From assembly GCA_032681305.1 (NCBI GenBank), contig CP136340.1:124001-188000 (forward strand): DNA of 64,000 nt, in the 5' to 3' direction. Numbering within the stretch: the stretch's first letter is position 1; each line of letters opens with the position of its first letter. The position numbers were made by a program, and so were the translations under genes. The notes under the pieces were generated by a model that saw only the letters and a program-made list of their open reading frames with translations, did not search any database and was not told where the DNA came from. Of the stretch, positions 16,396-26,110 are shown one piece after another. The DNA comes from HIMB114 sp008638005. GTDB taxonomy: Bacteria > Pseudomonadota > Alphaproteobacteria > Pelagibacterales > Pelagibacteraceae.

Positions 16396-18098
16396 TACAT
16401 TTTATCAGGAACTTTTACATCAAGTATTCGCATTCCATTTGAAAATATTGTAAATATTTTTTTTAATAAAAATAATCTTGCCTTTAAAATATCCTCATTA
16501 GGATTATCTATAATTCTTAAACTATTATCTTCTTTACCGGCATTCCAATAAGAATGAAATTCTTGAGCAAGTTCGTATAAATAATAAGGAATATAATGAA
16601 CCTCTAAATTAGAATGGCAAAGTAGTACAATTTTTGGCCATTCTAATATTTTTTTAATGAGGTTAATTTCATGCCTGTCTGTTAGATAAGATTTATCAGC
16701 ACTTTGAATTTCATTATCATTGATATTTTTAATTTTATTGAAAATTGAATTTATTCTTGCGCACGCATACTGAACATAAAATACTGGGTTATCTTTGGAT
16801 TTTTCTGTTACAGCATCAAAGTCAAAGTCTAATTGAGAGTTTGAGCCTCTGTAAACCATCATAAATCTCGCGGAGTCTTTACCAACTGTATCGATAAGGT
16901 CTTTTGCCAATATAAAGTCGCCAGCCCTTTTTGACATTCTAAAAGGCTGTCCACCTTTATATAACTTTACAATTTGACTTAGTTTAATTTCAAATTTTTT
17001 ATTCTTATCTATTGCAGAAAAGGCTGATTTTAATCTTTTTACATATCCTGCATGATCCGCTCCTAAAACATTAATATATAAATCAAAATCTCTATTTATT
17101 TTGTTAAAATGATAGGCAATATCGTTAGCAAAATAAGTCCAGGTTTTATCTGATTTTTGTAATGCTCTATCAACATCATCACCATATTTAGTTGACTTAA
17201 ACAATAGTTGCTCTCTAGGTTCCCAATCCTCAGCATCACCTTTGGGTTTTGGTAAAATACCTTTGAAAATATCCCCTTTACTTTCTAATTTTTTAATAGC
17301 TTGGGCCAGTAAATTTTCTTTTACTATTTTTTTTTCACTCACATAAAAATCATGCTCAATACCCATATCTTTTAAATTCTCTTTAATCAGTTTCATGGCA
17401 ACAGATATTGATTGTTCGGTCAATTTTTCTTTTATTGATAGGAAATTATCAAAATTGTTAATAATTTTTTGATCTAAAATTTCTTTGGCAACATCTTTAA
17501 TGTATTCACCGGGATACAAATTAGCATTATCAGGAAATTTTTCTTTTTTTAAAATTTCTAAAATTCTAAAATATATTGACTCAACAAAGAAAGTAATTTG
17601 GTTTCCATAATCATTAATATAATATTCTTTTGTAACTTCATGACCGCAATAATTTAATAAATTAGATAATACATCTCCAAATATAGCTCCTCTACAATGA
17701 CCCACGTGCAAAGGTCCAGTTGGATTTGCTGATACGAATTCTAAATTTATTTTTTGTTTTTTTAAATTTTCAGGAAAACCAAAATCTTTTTTAATATTTT
17801 CTAAAAAAGTTATTAGAACCTGTTGTTTAATTGTAAAATTAATAAATCCTGGTTTTGCGATTTCAACTTTACTAAAATCATGAGTTTTATCTTTAATCAA
17901 ATCTGAAATTTCAGAAGCTATATCCATTGGTGATTTTTTTAAATAAGAAGATAAAACCAAAGGAGCATTTAAAGATATATCTCCGAATATATTTTGCCTA
18001 GGTTTTTCAACAATAATTTTAAACTTTAACTCATCGCTTAAATTATAAGAGTTTATGCAATCTAAAAATATTCCTTTATAATAATTATATATGTCCAT
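16395..18098 (-). CDS. argS: Arginyl-tRNA synthetase
   Basis: The 567-residue class I synthetase has the N-terminal Add-1 domain. The HIGH motif sits in ANPTGPLHVGHCRGA near residues 125-139. An FRMSKRAG sequence near 394-401 replaces KMSKS, and the DALR anticodon-binding domain (about 445-567) ends in VPDKM. It charges tRNA-Arg; one such tRNA is at 32340-32416. It overlaps dgt by one base. Confidence 0.97.
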   Translation of the reverse strand: MDIYNYYKGIFLDCINSYNLSDELKFKIIVEKPRQNIFGDISLNAPLVLSSYLKKSPMDIASEISDLIKDKTHDFSKVEIAKPGFINFTIKQQVLITFLENIKKDFGFPENLKKQKINLEFVSANPTGPLHVGHCRGAIFGDVLSNLLNYCGHEVTKEYYINDYGNQITFFVESIYFRILEILKKEKFPDNANLYPGEYIKDVAKEILDQKIINNFDNFLSIKEKLTEQSISVAMKLIKENLKDMGIEHDFYVSEKKIVKENLLAQAIKKLESKGDIFKGILPKPKGDAEDWEPREQLLFKSTKYGDDVDRALQKSDKTWTYFANDIAYHFNKINRDFDLYINVLGADHAGYVKRLKSAFSAIDKNKKFEIKLSQIVKLYKGGQPFRMSKRAGDFILAKDLIDTVGKDSARFMMVYRGSNSQLDFDFDAVTEKSKDNPVFYVQYACARINSIFNKIKNINDNEIQSADKSYLTDRHEINLIKKILEWPKIVLLCHSNLEVHYIPYYLYELAQEFHSYWNAGKEDNSLRIIDNPNEDILKARLFLLKKIFTIFSNGMRILDVKVPDKM

Positions 18099-19207
18099 TA
18101 ATTTAAATTATTATAAATATTTAAAGCATATTTGTCTGTCATACCCGAAATATAATCCGCGATATTTCTTTCTTTGCTATATTTATTGTTTTTTCTTGGA
18201 ATTTTATCGTAATGATTTTTGAAAAAATTAAATAATGATATGATAATTTCTTCAGACTTTAAGTTCCATTTTGTAACTGAGGGATGATTGTACATTTTAA
18301 CTTTTAAAAATTCTTTAATTTGATTTAAACCATTTTTCATATCTTTTGAAAAATCAATCAAGATTGAATTGTTTTTATAAACTTCTTCAATAGATTTAAT
18401 ATTATTATTTTTAATGTTCTCCATTGAGGTTTCTATTAAATCCGTAACTAGAATATTAAGTAGGTTTCTAACAAAAGTACTTGGTTTAGAATTATAATTT
18501 TTACCAAACAATGTGTTAAAAAAATCAATCTCCATTAATTCATTAATTCGAAAAAAATTAGCTCTTAATCCGTCATCTATATCATGACAATTGTAAGCAA
18601 TATCATCTGACAATGAGCTTATTTGAGCCTCTAGACTTCCGTTTTGTAAAAAATTTAAATTATAATTAAATATTTCAGGTAGCTGATTTTTATAAGCATC
18701 TGAATTTACAACATGCCCATTGTGTTTTAGCAAGCCATCAATGCAATTGATTGACAGATTTAAACCACTGTGTTGATCGTAAGTATCTTCTAACAATAAT
18801 AAAATTCTTAGCGATTGTATATTGTGATCAAAAAAATCATTATTTAAACAATTTGCAAGCGCATCTTCTCCTGCATGACCAAAAGGTGTATGACCTAAGT
18901 CATGTGCTAAACTCAATGCTTCACTTAAATCCTCATTTAAAGACAAGCATCTAGCAACAGATCTGGCAATTTGCGAAACTTCTAATGAATGAGTAAGTCT
19001 AGTCCTAAAATGATCACCCTCATAATACACAAAAACTTGCGTTTTAAATTTTAACCTTCTAAAGGAGTTGCAATGAATTATTCGATCCCTATCTCTTTGA
19101 TACTCACCTCTATATTTGCTTGATGAGTAAGGGTATTTTCTGCCCAAAAAATTATCGTCTTTTGATGCAAAAGAAGCTAAATTAGAATATCTAAACTTTG
19201 AATCCAT
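18098..19207 (-). CDS. dgt: Deoxyguanosinetriphosphate triphosphohydrolase-like protein
   Basis: The 369-residue HD-domain protein hydrolyses dNTPs to deoxynucleoside and triphosphate. It has RTRLTHSLEVSQIAR (His73), AHDLGHTPFGHAGE (His102-Asp103) and SLSDDIAYNCHDIDDG near 205-220, completing the metal site. This is the shorter type common in alphaproteobacteria. Its start codon is only 9 bases from the divergent erpA start, so promoter elements of each gene must lie inside the other. It heads the dgt-argS-nagZ-scp-tat-serS run. Confidence 0.93.
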   Translation of the reverse strand: MDSKFRYSNLASFASKDDNFLGRKYPYSSSKYRGEYQRDRDRIIHCNSFRRLKFKTQVFVYYEGDHFRTRLTHSLEVSQIARSVARCLSLNEDLSEALSLAHDLGHTPFGHAGEDALANCLNNDFFDHNIQSLRILLLLEDTYDQHSGLNLSINCIDGLLKHNGHVVNSDAYKNQLPEIFNYNLNFLQNGSLEAQISSLSDDIAYNCHDIDDGLRANFFRINELMEIDFFNTLFGKNYNSKPSTFVRNLLNILVTDLIETSMENIKNNNIKSIEEVYKNNSILIDFSKDMKNGLNQIKEFLKVKMYNHPSVTKWNLKSEEIIISLFNFFKNHYDKIPRKNNKYSKERNIADYISGMTDKYALNIYNNLN

Positions 19208-19216
19208 TTAATTAAT

Positions 19217-19534
19217 ATGAAGAATACACTTGAAATAACAGAAAATGCAAAAAAACAAATAGCAAAACTCTTGATAAATGAGTCAAAAGGTTCTTTTTTT
19301 AGAGTTGCGGTTGAAGGTGGAGGTTGTTCAGGATTTAAATATAATTTTAAAATAGTTAACCACTCAGATGAAAACGATATTTTTTTAGGAAATATAGTTG
19401 TAGATAAAATTAGTCATGATTTTATAAAAAATTCAAAGTTAGATTACGAAGAAAACCTGATGTCCAAATCATTCAGAATCATTAATCCTGATGCCAAAAC
19501 TTCCTGTGGTTGTGGGATATCTTTTTCAATATGA
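19217..19534 (+). CDS. erpA: Iron-sulfur cluster insertion protein (ErpA/IscA family)
   Basis: The 105-residue A-type carrier has the three cluster-ligand cysteines: Cys37 in EGGGCSGF and Cys97/Cys99 in SCGCG at the C-terminus. It delivers Fe-S clusters to apo-enzymes. Clients encoded in this window include LipA and IlvD. The position between dgt (divergent) and xthA (ATGA overlap) is the standard alphaproteobacterial arrangement. Confidence 0.93.
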   Translation: MKNTLEITENAKKQIAKLLINESKGSFFRVAVEGGGCSGFKYNFKIVNHSDENDIFLGNIVVDKISHDFIKNSKLDYEENLMSKSFRIINPDAKTSCGCGISFSI

Positions 19535-20301
19535 TAATTTCCAGCTGGAATATTAATTCTGTAAGAATTAGAACTGAAAATATAAATCAATATTTAAAAA
19601 AAAAAGATCCAGATATATTAATGTTCCAAGAAATCAAATGTGAAGATGACAAATTTCCATACAAATTTTTTGAAGAAAAAAAATACAATTGTTATGTCTA
19701 TGGTCAAAAATCATACAATGGTGTGGCCATTATATCAAAAAAAAAACTTTCAAATATTGATAAAAGTTTTAAAGATCCTAATAATCAATCAAGATTAATT
19801 TCTTCTGATATCAAAATTAATGGAAAATTAATAAAATTAATCTGCATTTATTTGCCAAATGGAAATCCGGTTAATACAGATAAATATCCTTATAAATTAA
19901 ATTGGTTAAAAAATTTTATTAATTTTTTAAAAAAAGAAATGAATAAGTATGAAGGAATGATTATTGGTGGTGATTTTAATATTATCCCAAATTCTAATGA
20001 TGTTGATAATCCAGAAGATTGGGAGAATGATGCTCTCTATAGGCTTGAGGTAAGAAAAGAATTTAGAAAAATAATTAATCTCGGCTTTAAAGATAGCTTC
20101 AGGTTATTTAATAATGAAGATAAACAATATACCTTTTGGGATTACACTCAAGGTTCTTGGCAAAGAAATAAGGGCTTAAGAATTGATCACTTTTTAATAT
20201 CTGACAAACTGATTAAAAATATCAAAAATGTTGAAATTGATAAATTCACGAGAGGGTTAGAAAAACCTTCTGACCATGCCCCAATAAGAATTACGATTTA
20301 A
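19531..20301 (+). CDS. xthA: Exodeoxyribonuclease III
   Basis: The 256-residue AP endonuclease/3'-5' exonuclease has FQEIKCED near residues 33-40, GGDFNI near 146-151 and the C-terminal DHAPIRI with the catalytic His. I set the start at the ATG at 19531, which overlaps the erpA stop as ATGA and gives the usual beginning MIISSWNINSVR. A longer frame from 19510 adds only residues within erpA. It cleaves abasic sites in base-excision repair. Its 3' end overlaps the convergent manC by 11 bases. Confidence 0.94.
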   Translation: MIISSWNINSVRIRTENINQYLKKKDPDILMFQEIKCEDDKFPYKFFEEKKYNCYVYGQKSYNGVAIISKKKLSNIDKSFKDPNNQSRLISSDIKINGKLIKLICIYLPNGNPVNTDKYPYKLNWLKNFINFLKKEMNKYEGMIIGGDFNIIPNSNDVDNPEDWENDALYRLEVRKEFRKIINLGFKDSFRLFNNEDKQYTFWDYTQGSWQRNKGLRIDHFLISDKLIKNIKNVEIDKFTRGLEKPSDHAPIRITI

Positions 20302-21490
20302 TTCGACCGTAAATATCCTCTAACCGAACTATATCGCTTTCTTTTAAAATGTTACCAATTTGGGCTTCTATAATTTTTACTGGTTTTTTATATTTGTTAT
20401 TTATTCTATGAATTGCTCCTTTTGGTATATGAATTAAATCACCAATTTTTGATGTAATAGTTTTCTTGTTAAGAGTAATTTCTGGCTTTCCTTCAAATAC
20501 TAGCCAATGCTCTTCTCTATGTTTGTGTTTTTGCAAACTTAAACATCCATTTTTTTTAACAATTAATTCTTTTATTAAAAAATTTTTACCTTTAAATAAA
20601 TTTCTATAAGTCCCCCAAGGTCTTATAAATAAATTTTTATTATTGTAATATTTAAATCTATTATTTTTAAAAAGAGTATTGATAGCCTTCCAACTTCCTA
20701 GGTCTGACCAATTACTAATCAACTTAATTGATTTAATATTTTTAATTTTTTCAAGTATTGCATAGTCAAATGATATAGGTTTGATTTTGTTAAAAGATTT
20801 TCTATCTAAAAAAACAAGATTATTTTTATATACAGAATCATTTACTGAATTTAAGCATTGGTTAAATAAAGTCTTTTGCTTATTTAAAAAATGAAAAATA
20901 ATAGATTCTTTAGTTGATAAAAAAATTCCAGCATTCCATAATGCTCCTTTTTTCACTAACTTTTTGGCATTTTGCATATTAGGCTTTTCAATAAATTTTG
21001 AAACTTCAATTGATTTGTCCTTTCTTAAGAAGTAGCCGTATTGATCAGATGGCTCAGTTGGTTTAATCCCAAAAACAAACATATCTTTATATTGAATTTT
21101 TTTAGCATTCCTTTTAACTGCTAAATTAAATCTAATTTTATCTGATATCAGTTGATCTGATGGTAGAAATATTATTGGCTGCGAAGATTTTATACATTTT
21201 AACAAAGAAGTAGACAAAATTGCAGGAGCAGTATTTTTTTTAAATGGCTCTAAAACAATTTTGTATTTATTTATTTTATATTTTTTTAAGTACTTTTTTA
21301 CTAAAGATAGATATTTAATATTAGTGCTAATTATTGGTGGTAAATAAATTTTAGAATTTATCCTATCCAATGTTTTTTGAAACATTGTCCAATTGCCAAA
21401 ATCAACAAATTGCTTTGGTAGATTATTCTTGCTTTCAGCAAAAAGCCTTGTACCTGCTCCACCGCAAATAATAACGGGCAAGATTTTCAT
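20291..21490 (-). CDS. manC: Mannose-1-phosphate guanylyltransferase with C-terminal cupin
   Basis: The 399-residue protein has an N-terminal nucleotidyltransferase domain. It begins ICGGAGTRLFAESKNNLPKQF (consensus GG.GTRLWP.SR...PKQF) and has FIEKPN near 169-174. A C-terminal cupin (about 300-399) contains HKHREEHWLVFEGK, as in type II mannose-6-phosphate isomerase fusions. It makes GDP-mannose for surface glycans. The pyrophosphorylase signature lacks the WP and Arg of the consensus, and the protein is about 70 residues shorter than classic AlgA/ManC. It lies 3 bases after ilvD and probably supplies the sugar pathway used by the glycosyltransferases at 1590-4833. Confidence 0.85.
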   Translation of the reverse strand: MKILPVIICGGAGTRLFAESKNNLPKQFVDFGNWTMFQKTLDRINSKIYLPPIISTNIKYLSLVKKYLKKYKINKYKIVLEPFKKNTAPAILSTSLLKCIKSSQPIIFLPSDQLISDKIRFNLAVKRNAKKIQYKDMFVFGIKPTEPSDQYGYFLRKDKSIEVSKFIEKPNMQNAKKLVKKGALWNAGIFLSTKESIIFHFLNKQKTLFNQCLNSVNDSVYKNNLVFLDRKSFNKIKPISFDYAILEKIKNIKSIKLISNWSDLGSWKAINTLFKNNRFKYYNNKNLFIRPWGTYRNLFKGKNFLIKELIVKKNGCLSLQKHKHREEHWLVFEGKPEITLNKKTITSKIGDLIHIPKGAIHRINNKYKKPVKIIEAQIGNILKESDIVRLEDIYGRIKS

Positions 21491-21493
21491 TGG

Positions 21494-23209
21494 CTATATG
21501 TCAGCGTATGATTTGTTCTCTTTAAATGCTCCAGGGTGTGTTACAGCTCCATTAGTTGCCTCTCCAACATTTTGAGCGTATTTCCATAGAGTGCCGCTAC
21601 CAAAATTCAATTCTTTTTCTTTCCATTGAGATCGTCTACTCTTTATTTCTTCCTCTGATAAATCAACAGATATAGTTCCTTTTTCAGCATCAATTTCAAT
21701 TTCATCACCATCTTTTAACAATCCAATCATACCACCAATATGAGCCTCTGGTGACACATGTCCTATACAAAAACCTCTTGTAGCTCCAGAAAATCTTCCA
21801 TCGGTAATTAACGCAACTTTTTCACCCATACCTTGACCGTATATAGCTGCTGTGGTTGATAACATTTCTCGCATCCCCGGACCCCCTTTTGGACCCTCGT
21901 AACGTATTACTATTACATCACCTTCTTCATATTTTTTCTCTTTTACAGCTTTAAAAGCATCTTCCTCGCAGTCAAAACATCTTGCGCTTCCTTTAAAATT
22001 TAATCTTTTCATTCCAGCTACTTTTACAATAGCCCCACCTTCTGCTAAATTTCCTTTTAAACCTACTACACCACCGGTTTTTGTTATTGGGTTGTAATAA
22101 GGTCTCATAACATTTTGATTTTCGTTAAATTTTACATCTCTTAAGTTTTCAGCCATTGATTTACCAGTCACCGTTAAACAGTCACCGTTTATAAATCCGC
22201 CATCAAGAAGAGTTTTTAAAAGCATTGGAACGCCACCCGCTTCAAACATATCTTTAGCAACATATTTACCTCCAGGTTTTAAATCAGCAAGGTAAGGTGT
22301 TTTTTTAAAAATTTCCGCAACATCCATAATATCAAACTTTATTCCACACTCATTGGCAATTGCAGGGAGATGGAGAGCTGCATTAGTAGAACCTCCTGTT
22401 GCAGCAACAATTACTGCAGCATTTTTTAATGCATCAAGCGTAACTATGTCTCTTGGTCTAATTTTTTGTTTTAAAAGTTCCATAACCTGTTTTCCGCTCT
22501 CTAAAGCATATTTGTCTCTTTCTTCATAAGGTGCTGGTGTACCGGAAGAGTAAGGCAAAGCTAAACCTATTGCTTCAGATACGCATGCCATAGTATTGGC
22601 GGTAAATTGTCCTCCACAAGCTCCAGCTGATGGGCAAGCCGCTAATTCTAATTCTTTTAAATCTTCATCTGACATTTTACCGGCTTCATGCATTCCTACC
22701 GCTTCATATACATCTACTACAGTCACATCTTTTCCCTTAAATTTTCCGGGAAGTATTGAGCCACCATACATAAATACACTTGGAACATTTAATCTGCACA
22801 TTGCCATCATTAAACCAGGTAATGACTTATCGCACCCAGCCAGACCAACAAGAGCATCATAACAATGACCCCTAACAGTTAATTCAGTAGAATCTGCTAT
22901 TACTTCTCTTGATATCAGGGAAGATTTCATTCCTTCATGACCCATAGCAATTCCATCAGTTACTGTAATTGTGCAAAATTCTCTTGGCGTTCCTTTGTTT
23001 TCATGAACACCTCTTTTAACACTTTGGGCCTGTCTCATTAATGCAATGTTACAAGGAGCCGCTTCATTCCAAGTTGAAACGACGCCAACAAAAGGTTTGG
23101 CAACATCCTCTTCGGTTAAATTCATTGCATAGTAAAAAGATCTATGAGGAGCCCTCTCTGGCCCTACTGTTGTATGCCTGCTGGGTAATTTTGATTTATC
23201 AATTTTCAT
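21494..23209 (-). CDS. ilvD: Dihydroxy-acid dehydratase
   Basis: The 571-residue Fe-S enzyme dehydrates dihydroxyvalerate precursors in branched-chain amino acid synthesis. Conserved blocks include STWNEAAPCN near residues 45-54, GHCYDALVGLAGCDKSLPG near 113-131 and CPSAGACGGQFTANTM near 191-206. The SDGRFSGATRG-type motif appears as TDGRFSGATRGF near 476-487. Cysteines for the cluster are present. It follows valS with a 4-base overlap. Its codons look less AT-biased than its neighbours, as expected for a conserved, well-expressed gene. Confidence 0.97.
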   Translation of the reverse strand: MKIDKSKLPSRHTTVGPERAPHRSFYYAMNLTEEDVAKPFVGVVSTWNEAAPCNIALMRQAQSVKRGVHENKGTPREFCTITVTDGIAMGHEGMKSSLISREVIADSTELTVRGHCYDALVGLAGCDKSLPGLMMAMCRLNVPSVFMYGGSILPGKFKGKDVTVVDVYEAVGMHEAGKMSDEDLKELELAACPSAGACGGQFTANTMACVSEAIGLALPYSSGTPAPYEERDKYALESGKQVMELLKQKIRPRDIVTLDALKNAAVIVAATGGSTNAALHLPAIANECGIKFDIMDVAEIFKKTPYLADLKPGGKYVAKDMFEAGGVPMLLKTLLDGGFINGDCLTVTGKSMAENLRDVKFNENQNVMRPYYNPITKTGGVVGLKGNLAEGGAIVKVAGMKRLNFKGSARCFDCEEDAFKAVKEKKYEEGDVIVIRYEGPKGGPGMREMLSTTAAIYGQGMGEKVALITDGRFSGATRGFCIGHVSPEAHIGGMIGLLKDGDEIEIDAEKGTISVDLSEEEIKSRRSQWKEKELNFGSGTLWKYAQNVGEATNGAVTHPGAFKENKSYADI

Positions 23210-25851
23210 TTTAAACTATTTATAATTTCTAAAAGGTTTTTATACTCACTTTTACCACTTTCTAGAAGATCTTTTTCCTGTTTAATAATAATTTTAGGTG
23301 CTTTTTTTATAAAATTTTCATTTTTAAGTTTATTTTCTGAAATTTTTATTTGGTTTTCTAAAATTTTTATTTTTTTATCCAATGTAGAAACAAGCTGATC
23401 TAAATTCAAATCCTCTCCAAAAGAAATTGGTAATTTATTGTTAGATAAAACGACCTTACCTATTTTGGCGCCAGACTTATCGATGTTAAAATTATTTATT
23501 CGCCCTAATTTTTTTACTATTAGTTCATTGTTATTAATTATTTTTTGAAATTTTTTTGGCAATTCATTAATACCCAGGTCCACAAAGCTTCCAGGTGCAA
23601 TATTTAGATTTGCCTTTATTGACCTTAAATCTGTTATAAAATTAATAATAAAATCAATATCTTTTGCTCCATTAGTTTTTTTTAATTTAATAACTTTTTT
23701 AAAATTAAAATTAACTAAATCTGTTTTCTGAATTTTTTTTAAATTTGATAAGCTCCAAAGTTCCTCTGTTACAAATGGTATAAAAGCATGCAAGAGAGAA
23801 AGGTTTTCCATCTGCACATGAAACAAAACATTTTTAGTTTCTTCAACTATCTGCTTATTTTTAGAATTCAATAATGGTTTAGAAAACTCTATGTACCAAT
23901 CGCAAAAATAATTCCATATATACAAATAAATGTTTTTAGCAGCCTCATCAAATCTATAATCATTTATATTTTTTTTAATTTTTTGTTTATATAAATTTAA
24001 AGTTTTAATTATCCATTGATTAGCTGGATTTTTAATATTGGTTAATTTTATTTTTTTTAATTTAAAAATATTATTTATTTCGCAATAACTAAAAGTATTC
24101 CAAATTTTTGTTATATAATTTCTATACCCTTTAACTCTATCTATAGATAATTTGACATCTCTTCCTGGAGACGACATTGAAATCAAGGTGAACCTTAAAG
24201 CATCTGCACCAAACTCATCTATAATTGTTAAGGGATCTATTACATTTCCTTTAGATTTTGACATTTTTTGACCTTTTTCATCTCTAACTAAAGCATGAAC
24301 GTAAACATCTTCAAAAGGTACTTCTTTCATAAAATAAAGACCCATCATCATCATTCTTGCTACCCAGAAAAATATAATATCGAAACCTGTTACAAGTACT
24401 GTTGTTTTGTAAAACCTATTTAATTCATATGATTTATCATTTGGCCAACCAAGTGTAGCAAAAGGCCATAATGCAGAGGAAAACCATGTATCAAGTACAT
24501 CTGGATCTTGTTTTAACAAAACATTTTTTTTAAATTTCTTTTTAGCTATTTTATTTGCTTCTTTAATATTTTCAGCAACAACAATATCACCACTTTCAGT
24601 GTACCAGGCTGGAATTTGGTGGCCCCACCAAAGCTGTCTAGAAATACACCATGGCTCAATATTTTCCATCCATTGAAAATAAGTTTTTTTCCAATTGTCA
24701 GGAAAAAAATTTGTATTTTTTTTCTTAACTTGTTTTATAGCTTCTCTAGCTAATTTTTTTGCATCAACAAACCACTGTTCAGTTAGCAATGGCTCTACAA
24801 CCGTGTTAGTTCTATCACCATAAGGAACTGTATGGTTTATATCCTCAATTTTATCCAAATAATTTCTGCTCTCTAATTCAGAAATTAATTTTTTTCTTGC
24901 GTCCAATCTATCAACATTTACATAATCATCAGGAACGTTTTTATTTAAAGTTCCATCTTTATTTAATATATTTATTGAATTAAGCTTATTTCTCTTACCG
25001 ACTAAATAATCATTAAAATCATGAGCTGGAGTAATTTTTACTGCACCCGAACCTTGTTTTGGGTCAGCATATTCATCTGTAATAATTTTAATTTTTCTAT
25101 TTGATATTGGAATGGCGACTTCTCTTCCAATATATTCACTATACCTTTCGTCTTTTGGATGAACAGCTATCGCAGTATCTCCAAACATAGTTTCAGGTCG
25201 TGTGGTGGCTATTATTATAGATTGATCACTATCTACTAACTTGTATTTTATATAATACAGCTTTCCTTTAGTTTCCTTTTGAACAACTTCTAAATCTGAT
25301 ATAGCAGTTTGTAATTTTGTATCCCAATTAGTTAGTTTTAAATCTTTATATATTAATTTTTTTTCGTATAAATTTACAAATACTTTTGTTACAGCTTTGG
25401 ACAAGCCTTCATCCATTGTAAATCTATCTCTGGACCAATCACAAGATGATCCAAGTTTTTTTAACTGATTAGTAATTATTCCTCCAGATTTATTCTTCCA
25501 TTTCCAAACTTCTTCAATAAATTTCTCTCTACCAAGCTCTTTTATGGAAATGCCTTTTTCTAAGAGTTGTTTTTCTACTACTAACTGAGTTGCAATACCT
25601 GCGTGATCAGTCCCTGGTTGCCATAATGTTTCAAGACCTTTGTTTCTATTATGTCTAACAAGTAAGTCTTGAATTGAATTATTTAAAGCATGACCCATAT
25701 GTAAACTACCAGTTACATTTGGCGGAGGTATAACTATTGAAAAATATTTTTTATTTTTATTTTTTTTAGGCTTGAAACAATGTCTTTTTTCCCAATATGC
25801 ATAAATTCTATCTTCGATATTTTTATGATTGTATGAATTGAACTTTGACAT
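23206..25851 (-). CDS. valS: Valyl-tRNA synthetase
   Basis: The 881-residue class I synthetase has PPPNVTGSLHMGHA (HIGH motif, residues about 42-55), a CP1 editing domain with TTRPETMFGDTA near 214-225 and KMSKSKGNVIDPL near 523-535. A C-terminal coiled coil begins around 810. It charges tRNA-Val and edits mischarged Thr. It lies first in the valS-ilvD-manC unit; the 61 bases between its start and tRNA-Cys must hold both promoters. Confidence 0.97.
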   Translation of the reverse strand: MSKFNSYNHKNIEDRIYAYWEKRHCFKPKKNKNKKYFSIVIPPPNVTGSLHMGHALNNSIQDLLVRHNRNKGLETLWQPGTDHAGIATQLVVEKQLLEKGISIKELGREKFIEEVWKWKNKSGGIITNQLKKLGSSCDWSRDRFTMDEGLSKAVTKVFVNLYEKKLIYKDLKLTNWDTKLQTAISDLEVVQKETKGKLYYIKYKLVDSDQSIIIATTRPETMFGDTAIAVHPKDERYSEYIGREVAIPISNRKIKIITDEYADPKQGSGAVKITPAHDFNDYLVGKRNKLNSINILNKDGTLNKNVPDDYVNVDRLDARKKLISELESRNYLDKIEDINHTVPYGDRTNTVVEPLLTEQWFVDAKKLAREAIKQVKKKNTNFFPDNWKKTYFQWMENIEPWCISRQLWWGHQIPAWYTESGDIVVAENIKEANKIAKKKFKKNVLLKQDPDVLDTWFSSALWPFATLGWPNDKSYELNRFYKTTVLVTGFDIIFFWVARMMMMGLYFMKEVPFEDVYVHALVRDEKGQKMSKSKGNVIDPLTIIDEFGADALRFTLISMSSPGRDVKLSIDRVKGYRNYITKIWNTFSYCEINNIFKLKKIKLTNIKNPANQWIIKTLNLYKQKIKKNINDYRFDEAAKNIYLYIWNYFCDWYIEFSKPLLNSKNKQIVEETKNVLFHVQMENLSLLHAFIPFVTEELWSLSNLKKIQKTDLVNFNFKKVIKLKKTNGAKDIDFIINFITDLRSIKANLNIAPGSFVDLGINELPKKFQKIINNNELIVKKLGRINNFNIDKSGAKIGKVVLSNNKLPISFGEDLNLDQLVSTLDKKIKILENQIKISENKLKNENFIKKAPKIIIKQEKDLLESGKSEYKNLLEIINSLK

Positions 25852-25912
25852 TTTATTGAATATTATAAAACTTTATATATACCACGGCTCTAATAAACAA
25901 TTTCAAAAAATT

Positions 25913-25986
25913 GGCCACGTGGCGGAATGGTTACGCAGAGGATTGCAAATCCTTGTATCCCAGTTCGATTCTGGGCGTGGCCTCCA
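25913..25986 (+). tRNA. tRNA-Cys (anticodon GCA)
   Basis: A complete 74-base tRNA. Acceptor GGCCACG (25913-25919) pairs with CGTGGCC (25976-25982), discriminator T at 25983 and encoded CCA at 25984-25986. The anticodon stem-loop GAGGATTGCAAATCCTT displays GCA. It is divergent from valS and 46 bases before tRNA-Asn. Confidence 0.97.
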
Positions 25987-26032
25987 AAAAAAAATATTGT
26001 CTTGAAAAAAAAAAGCTATATTAAGTAATTAT

Positions 26033-26108
26033 TCCCCGGTAGCTCAGTTGGTAGAGCAAGCGGCTGTTAACCGCTCGGTCGCTGGTTCGAGTCCGGCCCG
26101 GGGAGCCA
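26033..26108 (+). tRNA. tRNA-Asn (anticodon GTT)
   Basis: A complete 76-base tRNA. Acceptor TCCCCGG (26033-26039) pairs with CCGGGGA (26098-26104), discriminator G at 26105 and CCA at 26106-26108. The anticodon stem-loop GCGGCTGTTAACCGC displays GTT. Its 3' end is 2 bases from the stop codon of the convergent XRE regulator, leaving no room for a terminator of either transcript. Confidence 0.97.
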
Positions 26109-26110
26109 GA

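Noticed and set aside
19510..19530. Earlier start for xthA (residues MWDIFFN).
   Set aside because: It lies inside erpA and is absent from the family; the ATG at 19531 gives the standard N-terminus and an ATGA overlap.
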